Shown here: positions 1-5,568 of the stretch, piece after piece | Layout of the letters: every line of letters begins with the position of its first letter | How positions within the stretch are numbered: the first letter of the stretch is position 1 | Assembly (NCBI GenBank): GCA_003485715.1 | Contig: DNIF01000134.1 | Coordinates: 1-5,920, forward strand | Length of the DNA: 5,920 nt | Reading direction: 5' to 3' | Source: Gammaproteobacteria bacterium | GTDB lineage: Bacteria; Pseudomonadota; Gammaproteobacteria; UBA7966 | Program-made: the position numbers and the translations under genes | The notes under the pieces: generated by a model | What the model saw: the letters and a program-made list of their open reading frames with translations, nothing else | Database searches by the model: none | What the model was told of the DNA's origin: nothing

Positions 1-320
1 GCGTCGATGAAGGCCTTGAGTTGCGACTTGGAGACGCCGCCCACCTTCTGGGCAGCGATCTCACCGCCCTTGAAGAGAATCAGCGTGGGAATGCTGCGGA
101 TGCCGAACTGGGCAGTGATGATGGGATTCTCGTCAATGTTGAGTTTGGCCACCGTCAATCGCCCAACGTACTCGTTTGCAACCTCATCGAGGATGGGGGC
201 AATCATGCGGCAGGGTCCGCACCACTCCGCCCAGAAATCGACCAGCACCGGGACCTCGCCTGCGAGAACGTCGGTTTCGAAGCTTTCGTCGCGGACATGG
301 ACGATATGGTTGCTGCTCAT
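1..320 (-). CDS. trxA: Thioredoxin 1 (TrxA), C-terminus cut by window edge
   Basis: Small cytoplasmic protein-disulfide reductase. It reduces disulfides in proteins such as ribonucleotide reductase and is itself recharged by thioredoxin reductase. Reading the minus strand from the ATG at 320-318 gives 106 full residues beginning MSSNHIVHVRDESF. The active site WCGPC is at residues 33-37 (redox cysteines C34 and C37), preceded by VDFWAE, and followed by the conserved APILDE and KLNID segments. The cis-proline loop SIPT has its proline at residue 78, and a KVGG segment follows. E. coli TrxA is 109 residues, so only about three residues and the stop should lie off the left edge. A purine-rich AAGAGGTG (338-331) sits 10 bases before the start. 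The gene is divergent from rhlB, the usual gammaproteobacterial layout, which also predicts rho beyond the edge. Identity is very secure; only the end is missing. Confidence 0.97.
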   Translation of the reverse strand, partial: MSSNHIVHVRDESFETDVLAGEVPVLVDFWAEWCGPCRMIAPILDEVANEYVGRLTVAKLNIDENPIITAQFGIRSIPTLILFKGGEIAAQKVGGVSKSQLKAFID

Positions 321-330
321 GGTGGCTCTG

Positions 331-387
331 CACCTCTTGTGACGGGCGTGGCCGCGGATTCTCGACCCGGAGCCTGCGGCAATGCAA
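331..387 (-). promoter_or_regulatory. Possible trxA promoter and ribosome binding site
   Basis: On the minus strand, TTGCAT (387-382) and GAGAAT (363-358) are 18 bases apart and lie upstream of the trxA ATG at 320. The AAGAGGTG ribosome binding site is at 338-331. The hexamers match the sigma-70 consensus only partly (about 3 of 6 and 4 of 6), so the promoter is a weak inference. The ribosome binding site is more credible, though its 10-base spacing is on the long side. Confidence 0.3.
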
Positions 388-424
388 GCGACGGCCATCC
401 CAGCGAAGGTCCCCCTCTTTCCGC

Positions 425-430
425 TATGCT
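425..430 (+). promoter_or_regulatory. Possible -10 box just upstream of rhlB
   Basis: TATGCT ends 9 bases before the rhlB ATG at 440, and no purine-rich ribosome binding site lies in the preceding pyrimidine-rich stretch. If this is a -10 box, transcription would begin within about 3 bases of the start codon and the mRNA would be nearly leaderless. No good -35 hexamer is visible 16-18 bases upstream, so this is only a suggestion. Confidence 0.25.
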
Positions 431-439
431 TGTCCGCAC

Positions 440-1846
440 ATGGACACTCATCTGACGGCGACCCGCTTCGCCGACTTGCCCCTGCACCCGCAGCTAGCGG
501 CAGGGCTCGAGGCCGCCGGCTTCTCGCTCTGCACCCCCATCCAGGCCCTCACCCTGCCCGTCGCGCTGGCCGGGGAAGACGTTGCCGGCCAGGCCCAGAC
601 CGGCACTGGCAAGACTGCGGCCTTCCTGCTTGCCTTGCTCGACCGACTCCTGCGCTCCGCGCGTGGGGAGCGTCACGCGGTAGGGGTGCGCGCGCTGGTG
701 CTGGCCCCTACCCGCGAGCTCGCGATGCAGATCCATCGCGATGCAGTGCAGCTTGCCAGCGGGACCAACCTGCGCCTTGCCCTCATCTACGGTGGGGTTG
801 ACTACGACCGCCAGCGCGAAGAACTCCGTGCCGGTACCGACATCATCATCGGCACCCCAGGTCGCATCATCGATTACGCCAAGCAGAAGGTCTTCGACCT
901 CGGCCACATCGAGGTCTGCGTGCTCGACGAAGCGGACCGCATGTTCGATCTCGGTTTCATCAAGGACATCCGCTGGTTGCTGCGGCGCATGCCAGCGGCC
1001 GAGAAGCGCCTGAACATGTTGTTCTCGGCCACCCTGTCCTTCCGTGTGCTGGAACTCGCCTATGAGCACATGAACAGCCCGCGCACGCTGACGGTCGAGG
1101 CCGATCGGGTGACCGCGGATGCTGTCACCCAGGTGCTCTATCACGTCGAGAAGGCGGAGAAGCAGCGCCTGCTCATGAACCTCATGGCACGCAACCCCAA
1201 GGCGCGTTCGCTCATCTTCTGCAACACCAAGCGCGCGGCCGAGCGGGTGACCGAGACCCTGCACCGCCACGGTTTTGCCGCCGAGGTGCTCTCCGGTGAC
1301 GTGCCCCAGCGCAAGCGGCAGAAACTCATCGCCCGGATTGCTCGTGGTGAACTCCCGAACCTGGTGGCTACCGATGTCGCCGCCCGCGGCCTGCACATCC
1401 CCGAGGTCACGCACGTCTACAACTACGACCTGCCTCAGAACGCCGAGGATTACGTCCATCGGATTGGGCGCACAGCGCGGGCCGGGGCGAGTGGCGACGC
1501 CATTTCGCTTGCCTGCGAGGAGTACGTCTACTCGCTGATGGACATCGAGGAGTACATCGGCCATCGCATCCCGGTGGAGCGCGTGACGCCGGAACTCACC
1601 GCGCGGGTGGCGAAGGCGGCGCGGCCATTGCCGGTGGATTCCGAGGACGACGATACGGACGACGACTCCGCGGACGGGGCAAGGGAGGGCGACGATGCGC
1701 CCGCTCACGATGACGATGCGGGTTCGTCCGCCGCTGGCGAGGGCGGTCAGGCGACGGGCGAGGGTGCTCCAAAGAAGAAGCGCCGCCGCCGTCGTCGCAG
1801 TGGCCCGGCACGAGGCACCGCCACTGCCACCGCGCCCGAGGCGTAG
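440..1846 (+). CDS. rhlB: DEAD-box ATP-dependent RNA helicase RhlB
   Basis: ATP-driven RNA unwinding enzyme; in enterobacteria RhlB serves the RNase E degradosome. From the ATG at 440 the protein is 468 residues. It starts MDTHLTATRFADLPLHP, close to the start of E. coli RhlB. Motifs in order: Q motif with TPIQ at 32-35; Walker A AQTGTGKT at 52-59; PTREL at 90-94; TPGR at 139-142; DEAD at 163-166; SAT at 196-198; ATDVAARGLHI at 310-320; HRIGRTARAG at 340-349. The segment DRMFDLGFIKDIRWLLRRMP (167-185) and EEYIGH (370-375) are typical of RhlB rather than other DEAD-box paralogues. After residue 400 comes a low-complexity tail: an acidic stretch (about 401-426), then KKKRRRRRR at 445-453. The frame stays open upstream to 176, but that part would overlap trxA antisense and lacks family similarity, so 440 is chosen. 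No Shine-Dalgarno sequence precedes it. Confidence 0.95.
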   Translation: MDTHLTATRFADLPLHPQLAAGLEAAGFSLCTPIQALTLPVALAGEDVAGQAQTGTGKTAAFLLALLDRLLRSARGERHAVGVRALVLAPTRELAMQIHRDAVQLASGTNLRLALIYGGVDYDRQREELRAGTDIIIGTPGRIIDYAKQKVFDLGHIEVCVLDEADRMFDLGFIKDIRWLLRRMPAAEKRLNMLFSATLSFRVLELAYEHMNSPRTLTVEADRVTADAVTQVLYHVEKAEKQRLLMNLMARNPKARSLIFCNTKRAAERVTETLHRHGFAAEVLSGDVPQRKRQKLIARIARGELPNLVATDVAARGLHIPEVTHVYNYDLPQNAEDYVHRIGRTARAGASGDAISLACEEYVYSLMDIEEYIGHRIPVERVTPELTARVAKAARPLPVDSEDDDTDDDSADGAREGDDAPAHDDDAGSSAAGEGGQATGEGAPKKKRRRRRRSGPARGTATATAPEA

Positions 1847-1946
1847 TTGCAACGCGCGCAGGATTTCCCACCTGAGGAGCATGCGCACCTTGCCGGGGAC
1901 TTGCTCACGTCGCTCTGAGGCGAGTTTGAGCCGGGAGTCGCCGCCT
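1847..1946. other. Spacer after rhlB, nothing recognised
   Basis: The first 100 bases after the rhlB stop hold no convincing hairpin with a T-run, so no rhlB terminator is visible. An ATG at 1881 is preceded by AGGAG, but only one base separates them, too close for normal initiation. It is in the same frame as the 1947 start of the broken gene, so the original start may have been either. Confidence 0.4.
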
Positions 1947-2379
1947 ATGTCGTCAGACAGTCAGGCAGTAGAGAGCGCCGGATGGGTTGTGTGTCTTCTC
2001 GGATTTGATCCAGGCGGCCGAAAATGGCTGTGGCTGGGTCGCTCCACGCTCTCGTCCATTCCTTGTGGGGTGCCTGCCTGGTCAAGGGCGCCCCTGCTGC
2101 CTGCCACGCGGCCGAGCTTCTTCCCTCCGCAGTAATCACGGAGGCTCATTCAAAGGCGCTGCTGCGCGTTTCGCATGCGGCCCAAATGTTATCGCCCGGC
2201 ACTGGCTGCCCCTCTTCACCGAGCACGAGCGAGACGCTGGGCTTGCCGCATGCGCTGCCTGGGCCAAGACCGCATTCTTCGCGGGTTGGCGAAACCTCCT
2301 GCATGGCGAAGTCGCCCCATTCTTCCCGAGTGGCCGTCTGGTGAGTTATCGGTTTCCGAAGCCGGCACTGCCGGCGTAG
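1947..2379 (+). pseudogene. Decayed gene resembling an RNase H-fold predicted nuclease (DUF429-like)
   Basis: No single frame is intact, but protein-like fragments run in order through three plus-strand frames. Frame A (ATG 1947) gives an N-terminus reading GWVVCLLGFDPGGR (residues 12-25). Around 2020 the match moves to a second frame reading ENGCGWVAP, together resembling the GFDPGG...GW opening of RNase H-like folds. A third frame gives HSLWGACLVKG (2057-2089), then ELLPSAVITEAHSKALLRV (2114-2170). The second frame resumes from about 2218 with TEHERDAGLAACAAWAK, GWRNLL and PFFPSGRLVSYRFP, ending at TAG 2377-2379. I recognise this order (GFDPGG; SLRGACL-type; ITEAHPKAL-type; HERDA; GWR; VSYWFP-type ending) from hypothetical proteins of roughly 240 residues. 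The family assignment is from memory, not a search. About 100 residues seem lost between the first and second blocks, plus at least two frameshifts. The gene is probably dead; an assembly error alone would not explain the missing block. Confidence 0.55.
2361..2375. repeat. Small GC-rich inverted repeat at end of the broken gene
   Basis: GCCGGC-ACT-GCCGGC forms a 6-base-pair stem with a 3-base loop just before the pseudogene stop at 2377. There is no T-run, so a terminator role is doubtful. It may be simple sequence composition. Confidence 0.3.
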
Positions 2380-2652
2380 TTGTCGCCGAAAGTGTCTGGT
2401 GGATTTCACGCATCCAAGTGCGCCAATGAGGACATATGGTTGATCTGGCGCATTGCACAACACAGGCTCGTTGCGTAGCATTCTTCGGGCAGGCGTTAAT
2501 GCCGTTCTGAGCAATAATGGCGGTGTGTGGTGAAGGCTGCGCCTGTGCTTCCCCATTCAGCATCTCGTGGTGATGAATCAGACTCGTAACGGCGGTTTTT
2601 CTGGAAACCCTGTCCAAGCGCAACCTGCGGCAAAACAACGAGGAGAGCGAAG
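2380..2652. other. Non-coding stretch upstream of the PepSY gene
   Basis: These 273 bases contain no reading frame with protein-like character on either strand. They should contain the promoter of the PepSY gene, but I could not pick a convincing -35/-10 pair. TTGCAC (2454-2459) and TAGCAT (2476-2481), 16 bases apart, are the best and match the consensus weakly. The base composition becomes A+T-richer toward 2580-2650. Only the ribosome binding site at 2640-2645 is clear. Confidence 0.4.
2640..2645 (+). promoter_or_regulatory. Ribosome binding site of the PepSY gene
   Basis: GAGGAG ends 7 bases before the ATG at 2653. This near-ideal Shine-Dalgarno spacing fixes the start codon and supports active translation of this small gene. 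Confidence 0.8.
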
Positions 2653-2979
2653 ATGAAAGAACTGACAATTACGGCATTCATTGCTGCATCAGTGATCGCG
2701 CCCCCGGCAATCGCTGGAGATTTCCAGGGCTCCATAAAAATGGGGCATTTTGACGATGAAGAAGCAGTTATGGAGCAGGTAAAAGTAGACATCGTGCAGG
2801 CCATTGAAATAGCGAAGAAGAAGGTCGACGGTTTTATCGTGGAGGCCGAGCTGGAGAAGGAAGACGGTTATCTCGTGTGGGGAATGGAATTCCTCGGCAA
2901 GAACAACAAGAAGCACGAGCTTTATATCGATCCTGTAACAGGCGAGGTTCTCGCCATGGAACAGGAAGGGAAGCGATAA
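2653..2979 (+). CDS. Small secreted PepSY-domain protein
   Basis: A 108-residue exported protein. Residues 1-21 look like a Sec signal peptide: MKELT, a hydrophobic run (ITAFIAASVIA), then APPAIA with an AxA cleavage site after A21. The mature part carries one PepSY domain at about 44-103. It has the expected helix IVQAIEIAKKKVDG, the strands containing VEAELEKEDGYLVWGMEF, and the closing signature HELYIDPVTGEVLAME. PepSY domains are known as small modules, some linked to inhibition or binding at the cell envelope; no enzymatic role can be claimed here. The likely location is the periplasm. The start is supported by GAGGAG 7 bases upstream. The gene stands alone: a degraded gene lies upstream and the esterase downstream converges on it. 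Its codons are clearly richer in A and T (many AAA, GAA, ATT, GTA) than those of the neighbours, which may reflect transfer. The family call is firm, the function unknown. Confidence 0.88.
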   Translation: MKELTITAFIAASVIAPPAIAGDFQGSIKMGHFDDEEAVMEQVKVDIVQAIEIAKKKVDGFIVEAELEKEDGYLVWGMEFLGKNNKKHELYIDPVTGEVLAMEQEGKR

Positions 2980-2992
2980 GAATCAAAGATTC
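2979..2992 (+). other. Short hairpin overlapping the PepSY stop
   Basis: AGAATC-AAA-GATTCT... forms a short A+T-rich stem (up to 6 pairs, 3-base loop) starting at the last base of the stop codon. It lacks a T-run and is weak; the stronger hairpin at 3048 is the better transcript-end candidate. Confidence 0.25.
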
Positions 2993-3047
2993 TCCTGCGG
3001 ACCTGGAGAACATCTGAACATCCGACCCAGGTCAGGGCATGGACTTC

Positions 3048-3075
3048 CTCTCCCCCGCCGCGAGGTGGGGGAGAG
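3048..3075. terminator. Strong 12-bp hairpin with GCGA tetraloop between convergent genes
   Basis: CTCTCCCCCGCC (3048-3059) pairs with GGTGGGGGAGAG (3064-3075) over 12 base pairs, including one G-U pair, around the GNRA-type loop GCGA. It lies between the convergent PepSY gene and esterase, so it could end or protect transcripts from either side. There is no T-run in either direction, so it is not a textbook intrinsic terminator. It could instead be a copy of a dispersed intergenic palindrome, since C-run/G-run palindromes of this style are common in high-GC proteobacteria. Confidence 0.55.
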
Positions 3076-3088
3076 CGCTGTTCAGTGG

Positions 3089-3112
3089 GTCCCTGGTTGG
3101 GGGAGCAGGGAC
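3089..3112. terminator. Second hairpin, downstream of the esterase stop
   Basis: GTCCCTG (3089-3095) pairs with CAGGGAC (3106-3112) around a 10-base loop. It lies about 30 bases past the minus-strand esterase stop (3145-3143) and could mark that transcript's end. There is no T-run. It stands 13 bases from the 12-bp hairpin, so the two may act together. Confidence 0.4.
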
Positions 3113-3142
3113 TAGCCGCGCTCGAGCCATATGGCGGCCTGC

Positions 3143-3808
3143 TCAACCGAGCACGAGCACCCGCCGGATGAAGGCACCGATCGCCTCGATCTCCTCGATG
3201 TTCACGCCGTGGGCCATGCCGTAGTGGTGCCACTCGACGTCAACACCGGCCGCAACCAAAGCCACCCGCGCCTCCTCCCCCAAGGTGAGAGGGATGACAC
3301 TGTCAACAGTGCCGTGAGCGAGGAAGAAGGGCGTGTTGCGCGCGGCAGCGGTGACCCGGGCTGGCAATGAGGCCGGATCGGCGAGGAAGCAGGAGAGCGC
3401 CACCACGCCAGCGAGCGGCATGGGCGAGCGCGTGGCGACGTGCAGCGCCATGACGCCGCCCTGGGAGAAGCCGGCCAGCACGATGCGCTCCATGGAGATA
3501 CCACTCGCCACCTGCGCATCGATGAGCTCACACACCAGGTTCGCGGAGGCCTCGATGCCGGGCCCATCGAGGCCCACGCGCAGGTCTGGGTTGCGCACGT
3601 CAAACCATGCCCGCATGGCGTAGCCGCCGTTCAGAGTGACGGGCTGGATGGGCGCGTGCGGGAAGATGAAACGCACGCTGTGGCCTGGTGGCAGGCCGAG
3701 CTCCGGGACGATGGGTTCGAAGTCGTGGCCATCGGCACCGAGACCATGCAGCCAGATCACCGCGGCGGTGGCCGGGCTTGACGGTTCGATGGTCACGCAT
3801 TCGAGCAT
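3143..3808 (-). CDS. Alpha/beta-hydrolase, phospholipase/carboxylesterase family
   Basis: A 221-residue serine esterase of the LYPLA1 / bacterial carboxylesterase group, which hydrolyses short-chain carboxylic or thioester bonds; the natural substrate cannot be read from sequence. Evidence: the oxyanion-region signature VIWLHGLGADGHDF (17-30), FIFPHAPIQPVTLNGG (47-62) with RAWFD (66-70), and the nucleophile elbow GFSQGG with catalytic S115. The acid is D169 in HGTVDSVIP and the base H200 in YGMAHGV. Length matches the family (about 215-225). No signal peptide is present, so it is probably cytoplasmic. The frame is open for 50 more codons upstream, but that part is proline-rich and family-unlike. 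AAGGAG sits 7 bases before the ATG at 3808, which decides the start. It is transcribed alone, convergent with the PepSY gene and divergent from lptM-lysA. Confidence 0.93.
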   Translation of the reverse strand: MLECVTIEPSSPATAAVIWLHGLGADGHDFEPIVPELGLPPGHSVRFIFPHAPIQPVTLNGGYAMRAWFDVRNPDLRVGLDGPGIEASANLVCELIDAQVASGISMERIVLAGFSQGGVMALHVATRSPMPLAGVVALSCFLADPASLPARVTAAARNTPFFLAHGTVDSVIPLTLGEEARVALVAAGVDVEWHHYGMAHGVNIEEIEAIGAFIRRVLVLG

Positions 3809-3815
3809 GGGATGT

Positions 3816-3821
3816 CTCCTT
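3816..3821 (-). promoter_or_regulatory. Ribosome binding site of the esterase
   Basis: Minus-strand AAGGAG (3821-3816) lies 7 bases before the ATG at 3808. It selects this start over the upstream in-frame ATG at 3958, which would add 50 family-unlike residues. Confidence 0.85.
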
Positions 3822-3972
3822 GAAGGCTTGGTGCAGAGGGCGCGCGGTAGAAGGTCGCCCCCGAACGGCGGGCCAATCGGGTGCAGCACTGGGGCCGGCG
3901 AGGGTGACGACATGGGCAGGCTGGCGCGAAGGGTGCTGGCTGGCACGCTGTCGTACAAGCCCGCGCCAAGCC

Positions 3973-3986
3973 GTTACCATGGCAAC
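3973..3986. promoter_or_regulatory. Dyad centred on CCATGG in the divergent esterase / lptM spacer
   Basis: GTTACCATGGCAAC is an inverted repeat with 6 of 7 pairs matched. It lies in the 262-base spacer between the divergent esterase and lptM starts, 85 bases upstream of lptM. It has the size of a dimeric regulator's operator, but no known regulator site is recognised. TACCAT (3975-3980) within it is a poor -10 candidate. I could not identify clear promoters for either gene in this spacer. Confidence 0.25.
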
Positions 3987-4070
3987 CCGCTGTGACCGCC
4001 CCCTTACCGCGCGGCCTGCAACGCCGTGGGGCACCCGCGGCCCCGACCCGACCTGAACACCCCTGAGACC

Positions 4071-4271
4071 ATGCACCCTGCGCTGACCCTTCCCGTCTAC
4101 ACCTTGGCTTTGACTTTGGCCTTGACCCTGGCCGGTTGTGGCACCAAGGGTGCCCTCTACCGTGAGGATCAGCCTGCCGCCGGCGGGACCGCCTGTGACG
4201 AGACGCGCCGCGCACGCGCGTCCGACGTGCCGTTACTCCCGGTTCACCTGCCCGCGAAGCGCAGCACGTGA
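4071..4271 (+). CDS. lptM: LptM-like small outer-membrane lipoprotein (YifL/LppL)
   Basis: A 66-residue lipoprotein. The N-terminus MHPALTLPVYTLALTLALTL is a hydrophobic signal peptide ending in the lipobox LAGC (20-23), so C23 would be lipidated and become residue 1 of the mature protein. The mature start CGTKGALYRED matches the CGxKGPLY signature of LptM (formerly YifL; LppL in pseudomonads). LptM is known to assist maturation of LptD, the LPS-export pore. Here alanine replaces the usual proline of KGPLY. A second cysteine is at residue 42. The gene overlaps lysA by four bases (GTGA), in line with lppL-lysA pairs in other gammaproteobacteria. No clear Shine-Dalgarno sequence precedes the ATG; a GTG at 4026 would add 15 residues before the signal peptide and is less likely. 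The signal peptide repeats ALTL/LALTL, probably simple composition. The LptM call rests on the short mature signature and the lysA context. Confidence 0.82.
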   Translation: MHPALTLPVYTLALTLALTLAGCGTKGALYREDQPAAGGTACDETRRARASDVPLLPVHLPAKRST

Positions 4272-5557
4272 GTGCGCTGATGCGGCGTGATGGCGCGCTG
4301 GTTCTGGAGGATGTCCCGTTGGCTGTCGTCGCTGAGCGCTACGGCACACCGTGCTACGTCTACAGTCGGGCTGCGCTCACCCACGCCTGGTGTGAACTCG
4401 ACGCCCTGCTCGCGGCCCACCCGCATCAGATCTGTTACGCGGTCAAGGCCAACTCCAACCTGGCAGTGCTCGGTGTGCTGGCGGCGCTCGGCTCCGGCTT
4501 CGACATCGTGTCGGTGGGTGAACTCGAACGTGCTCTTCGCGCCGGGGCCGATCCCAAGCGGGTCGTCTTCGCCGGTGTCGGCAAGCGCCACGATGAGCTG
4601 GAGCGTGCGCTGGAAGTGGGGGTCGGTTGCTTCAACGTCGAATCCGAGCCCGAACTCGAGCGTCTTGACGAAGTGGCGCGTGCGCATGGCCGGCGAGCGC
4701 CCGTCGCCCTGCGCATCAACCCGGACGTGGATGCCCGCACCCACCCCTACATTGCCACCGGCCTTGCCAGCAACAAGTTCGGCATCCCCGTGTCGGCTGC
4801 CGATGCGGCCTATCGACGCGCCAGCGACTGTGCCGGGCTCGAGGTCACGGGGATTGCCTGCCACATCGGTTCACAACTCCTCGACGTGCAGCCTTTCGCC
4901 GACGCGCTGGCGCGTGTGCTCGAACTGGTCGATCGGCTTGCCTCGGCGGGCATGCGGCTCGAGCACATCGATATGGGAGGTGGGCTCGGGATCCGCTACC
5001 GGGACGAGACGCCACCCACGGCCGCAGATTACGCCCGCGCCCTGCTCACCGGCATGAGCGGACGCGGCGAGCGCCTGCTGCTCGAACCCGGCCGCAGCAT
5101 CGTCGGCAACGCCGGGCTGCTCCTGACGCGCGTGGAGTACCTCAAGCAGGGGGAGGATCGCAGTTTCCTCATCTGCGATGCCGCCATGAACGATCTCATC
5201 CGCCCGGCCCTGTACTCGGCCTGGCAGGACATCCTCGAAGTCGCGCCGATCCCCGGCGCCCCGGCGCGACGGGTGGAGGTGGTAGGCCCGGTGTGCGAGA
5301 CCGGCGACTTCCTCGGCCGCGAGCGTCAGCTTTCGGCCGGCCCCGGTGAACTGCTCGCCATCGCCTCGGCTGGCGCCTACGGCTTCGTGATGGCCTCGAA
5401 CTACAACAGCCGTCCGCGTGCTGCCGAGGTCATGGTCGACGGGGACGCGATGCACCTCGTTCGAGAGCGGGAATCCCTCGCCGACCTCATGCGTGGGGAG
5501 CGCCTGCTGCCTGGTGCCTGCGGCTCCGCAACGCCGGTGGGGTCGATAAGCCTCTGA
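4268..5557 (+). CDS. lysA: Diaminopimelate decarboxylase
   Basis: PLP-dependent enzyme converting meso-diaminopimelate to L-lysine and CO2, the last step of lysine synthesis and a control point for the peptidoglycan precursor pool. The protein is 429 residues. Fold-type III alanine-racemase barrel: CYAVKAN with the PLP lysine K60, GSGFDIVSVGE (75-85), HIGSQ (199-203), the phosphate-binding glycines GGGLG (237-241), and EPGRS (273-277). The C-terminal beta domain has CETGDFLG (343-350), whose C343 is the catalytic cysteine contributed by the partner subunit, and SAGAYGFVMASNYN (367-380). All key residues are present. The start is the GTG at 4268, which overlaps the lptM stop as GTGA, implying translational coupling. 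An ATG at 4280 would remove four residues and cannot be excluded, as neither start has a strong Shine-Dalgarno. After the usual end (ERLLPG) there is an extra tail of about 13 residues. Confidence 0.97.
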   Translation: MSALMRRDGALVLEDVPLAVVAERYGTPCYVYSRAALTHAWCELDALLAAHPHQICYAVKANSNLAVLGVLAALGSGFDIVSVGELERALRAGADPKRVVFAGVGKRHDELERALEVGVGCFNVESEPELERLDEVARAHGRRAPVALRINPDVDARTHPYIATGLASNKFGIPVSAADAAYRRASDCAGLEVTGIACHIGSQLLDVQPFADALARVLELVDRLASAGMRLEHIDMGGGLGIRYRDETPPTAADYARALLTGMSGRGERLLLEPGRSIVGNAGLLLTRVEYLKQGEDRSFLICDAAMNDLIRPALYSAWQDILEVAPIPGAPARRVEVVGPVCETGDFLGRERQLSAGPGELLAIASAGAYGFVMASNYNSRPRAAEVMVDGDAMHLVRERESLADLMRGERLLPGACGSATPVGSISL

Positions 5558-5568
5558 GGGTGGAGTTC

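Noticed and set aside
176..439. In-frame extension of rhlB upstream of 440.
   Set aside because: It would run through trxA in antisense, is Arg/Cys-rich and unlike RhlB, whereas the 440 start matches the known RhlB N-terminus.
494..1888. A 464-codon open frame on the minus strand, antisense to rhlB.
   Set aside because: It is the complement-phase shadow of a high-GC coding gene. The translation is His/Arg/Val-rich with no family motif, while the plus-strand RhlB carries all DEAD-box motifs.
2273..2486. CATTCTTC repeated three times (2273, 2318, 2479).
   Set aside because: The first two copies encode Phe-Phe pairs in the same remnant frame (AFFAG and PFFPS) and the third is isolated. There is no regular spacing as in CRISPR or iterons.
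2493..2504. GGCGTTAATGCC palindrome as an operator.
   Set aside because: Only five of six pairs match, it is short, and no promoter elements surround it convincingly.
1847..2652. Insertion sequence or transposase remnant in the gene-poor stretch.
   Set aside because: No terminal inverted repeats, target duplications or DDE-type motifs were seen; the fragments fit a decayed nuclease-like gene better.
3809..3958. Fifty extra in-frame codons before the esterase start.
   Set aside because: Low-complexity proline-rich translation outside the family length; a strong AAGGAG ribosome binding site picks 3808.
4244..5455. Long minus-strand frames antisense to lysA.
   Set aside because: They mirror lysA codon structure and show no recognisable protein features; lysA is unambiguous on the plus strand.
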